Below are positions 62,319-64,000 of a stretch of 64,000 nucleotides of DNA, in pieces; within the stretch, counting starts at the first letter, position 1, and the number at the start of each line of letters is the position of its first letter. The notes under the pieces were generated by a model that was given only the letters and a program-made list of their open reading frames with translations, had not been told where the DNA came from and made no database searches. The position numbers were made by a program, and so were the translations under genes. The stretch comes from UBA1664 sp964531715. GTDB lineage: Bacteria > Pseudomonadota > Alphaproteobacteria > Micavibrionales > UBA1664. Location of the stretch: assembly GCA_964531715.1 (NCBI GenBank), contig CAZHEE010000003.1, positions 108,075 to 172,074 of the forward strand, written 5' to 3'.

Positions 62319-63596
62319 GTGAGATTTAGCCAACTAATAACAAAAACGACTAAGGAAGCCAAACAAGCTGATCCCAGCAGAAATGCTGAACTATTAACTC
62401 GGGCGGGCTATATAGATAAATTAATGGCGGGGGTTTATTCGTACTTGCCTTTAGGATTAAGAGTCTTGTCTAAAATCGAGAATATCATTCGAGAAGAAAT
62501 GAATAACATTGGAGCCTCTGAAGTTTTAATGCCCGCAATCCAGCCAAGAGAGATTTGGGAACAAACTGGAAGATGGGATAAGGTTGATGTTTTATACAAA
62601 CTTAAGGGAGCTGGCGATCAAGATCTTGCCTTAGGTGCAACTCATGAAGAAGTTGTTACTCCACTAATAACGCAATATGTTCAATCTTATCGTGATTTAC
62701 CAAAAGCCACTTACCAAATTCAAACAAAATTTAGAAATGAATTGAGGGCAAAGTCAGGTCTATTAAGGGGCCGCGAATTTAGAATGAAGGATATGTATTC
62801 ATTTCACGCAGATGATGCTGATCAAGATCGGTTCTATCAGAAAAGTATTCAAGCCTACAAGAATATTTATGACCGTTGTGGTATAGGAAACATAACTTAT
62901 GTAACTTATGCATCTGGTGGTATATTTTCTAAATATTCTCATGAATTTCAAACCATTACGGAATATGGCGAAGATACAATTTATCAGATACCGGATACCA
63001 ATATTGCTATTAACAAAGAAATTATTGACGATATTGAAGTCTTAAAAGAGCTAATGCCAAATTACCAAAATGGCGATGAAGAAAAATTGGTTCCAATTAA
63101 GGCCATTGAAGTTGGGAATATATTTAAATTAGGCACTAAATTTGCAGATGCTTTTGATAAGCAATATCAGGATCAAAATGGTGAGCTAAAAAATATTCAC
63201 ATGGGATGTTATGGTATAGGACCAAGTCGAGTCATGGGAACTATTGCAGAATGCTTAAGTGATGATAAAGGGCTAATCTGGCCAGAGGAAATTGCACCCT
63301 ATAAAGTTCACCTTATTTCACTAACAAAAAACGCAGATGAAATAAAAGAAATAGATACTATATATGAAATGCTTAAAGACAAGGGCATTGAAGTATTATA
63401 TGATGATCGCACTAAAATAAGCGCAGGGCAAAAATTCTCGGATGCGGATCTGATAGGAATACCACATAGAGTTGTGATTAGTAGTAAAACGCTTGCTGAA
63501 CGTAGTGTGGAATATAAGAAACGTACAGATGACCAAAGCAAATTAATACCGCTGGATGATTTAAAGAAAATTTTTGTTGAAGATCCGAAATCCTAA
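62319..63596 (+). CDS. proS: Prolyl-tRNA synthetase, short and foreign-looking
   Basis: This 425-residue class II synthetase charges tRNA-Pro. It has GATHEEVVTPL and FRNELRAKSGLLRGREFRMKDMYSFH (motif 2), and GCYGIGPSRVMG near motif 3, followed by an anticodon-binding domain. There is no editing insertion between motifs 2 and 3. Alphaproteobacterial ProS also lacks it, but usually reads GPTNEEM and [20 protein letters not shown]; this copy looks closer to candidate-phyla-type enzymes. It starts at GTG 62319 with AAAAGGA upstream and is strongly A+T-rich. It overlaps the convergent next gene by 36 bases. Confidence 0.9.
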   Translation: MRFSQLITKTTKEAKQADPSRNAELLTRAGYIDKLMAGVYSYLPLGLRVLSKIENIIREEMNNIGASEVLMPAIQPREIWEQTGRWDKVDVLYKLKGAGDQDLALGATHEEVVTPLITQYVQSYRDLPKATYQIQTKFRNELRAKSGLLRGREFRMKDMYSFHADDADQDRFYQKSIQAYKNIYDRCGIGNITYVTYASGGIFSKYSHEFQTITEYGEDTIYQIPDTNIAINKEIIDDIEVLKELMPNYQNGDEEKLVPIKAIEVGNIFKLGTKFADAFDKQYQDQNGELKNIHMGCYGIGPSRVMGTIAECLSDDKGLIWPEEIAPYKVHLISLTKNADEIKEIDTIYEMLKDKGIEVLYDDRTKISAGQKFSDADLIGIPHRVVISSKTLAERSVEYKKRTDDQSKLIPLDDLKKIFVEDPKS

Positions 63597-63998
63597 ATAT
63601 TGGCGCTGCTCGTTCCAATCTATCGGTAATGGCTTACCTTTTATCAAATGTTTAAGTTGTAGGCTATGAGGTTGCTTTCCGTTTAATATGGCGCTGGTAA
63701 TATCAGGTGCAAGTTCAGTTAATTTAATAATTTGTGAGGCATAACTCTTTGGAAGACGCTCTTGATTTGCAATTTCTGCAATAGACTTTACTTCTCCCAT
63801 ATCCAGCATCTCCTGCCAGCGATGCGCTCGACCAATAGCTTTGATAAGGGCGTCATCAATATTCTCGTTTGTCATGTCGACCACATTACGACCGTCTGGT
63901 GTTGTAATTCGCTTCCGTTTGGCCTTGCGCTGGAATTGCACGGGTATTTCCATCACCATCGGCTCATCAATATCGCCGTGGCTTTTGAGGTCAGGCAT
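63561..63998 (-). CDS. Recombinase-associated (C-terminal-tail-like) protein
   Basis: This 145-residue protein contains NIDDALIKAIGRAHRWQEML, SIAEIANQERLPKSYASQIIKL and LPIDWNEQRQYLGF. The same order of motifs occurs at the C-terminus of site-specific serine recombinases and in small proteins beside them in alphaproteobacteria. The middle is a probable helix-turn-helix. ATG 63998 begins 2 bases from the window end, so it may be a whole small protein or the tail of a longer recombinase. Its 3' end overlaps proS. Confidence 0.65.
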   Translation of the reverse strand: MPDLKSHGDIDEPMVMEIPVQFQRKAKRKRITTPDGRNVVDMTNENIDDALIKAIGRAHRWQEMLDMGEVKSIAEIANQERLPKSYASQIIKLTELAPDITSAILNGKQPHSLQLKHLIKGKPLPIDWNEQRQYLGFRIFNKNFL

Positions 63999-64000
63999 AA

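Noticed and set aside
1..64000. CRISPR array, prophage structural genes, intact insertion sequence or rRNA operon
   Set aside because: No regular spaced repeats, transposase, capsid or rRNA sequence was seen; the repeats present are single palindromic elements.

Overview
The window reads as a near-origin segment of an alphaproteobacterial chromosome of moderate G+C (roughly 40-45% by eye). The markers are a BamF-type DUF3035 lipoprotein next to lspA, a DUF6489 protein, a hemE-hemJ-rho block followed by mnmE-mnmG-rsmG-parA-parB, and clustered GANTC sites (the CcrM methylation motif) just upstream of hemE. A membrane-anchored cytochrome c, ResB/CcsA-type (System II) cytochrome c assembly genes and DotL/DotM homologues recall Micavibrio-like or other deep alphaproteobacterial lineages, but that placement is inference.

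Layout. 1-5.5 kb: a partial short-chain dehydrogenase, ssb, small exported proteins, a cyclophilin and an A+T-rich TadE/TadF/TadG-like trio. 5.5-14 kb: ileS, a GIY-YIG gene caught between inverted palindromes, lspA, bamF, two M16 peptidases and pgi. 14-24.8 kb: a pentapeptide-repeat protein, a MITE-like element, ftsK, hemH, two related unknown proteins, coaE, a glutamine amidotransferase and dnaQ. 24.8-28.7 kb (minus strand): a DsbC-like protein, ResB, CcsA and TlpA, a cytochrome c maturation operon. 30.3-30.5 kb: the probable replication origin. 30.5-41 kb: hemE, hemJ, rho, a CxxC-repeat membrane protein, mnmE, mnmG, rsmG, parA and parB, with three perfect parS sites buried in coding sequence. 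41-50.5 kb: holA, lptE, leuS, gpt, a cytochrome c, pheA, a large lipoprotein and cysS. 50.7-57 kb: cvpA, a dehydrogenase, recF, gyrB and rlmB. 57-61.5 kb: dotL, a one-pass membrane protein and dotM. 61.6-64 kb: tRNA-Thr, tRNA-Gln, then a foreign-looking proS and a recombinase-tail-like protein, probably the start of a genomic island.

The strongest unlisted signal is a set of dispersed palindromic repeat families that sit inside or at the ends of essential genes. One family is inserted in frame in the editing domains of both ileS and leuS. A second family forms a 33-bp inverted repeat around the GIY-YIG gene and also encodes part of the LspA N-terminus. A third supplies the last codons and stop of recF. 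This resembles the logic of Rickettsia palindromic elements, though the sequences differ. The origin and segregation module (GANTC cluster, A+T-rich stretch, parS sites, parAB) is the other coherent system, comparable in gene order to the Caulobacter hemE-side origin.
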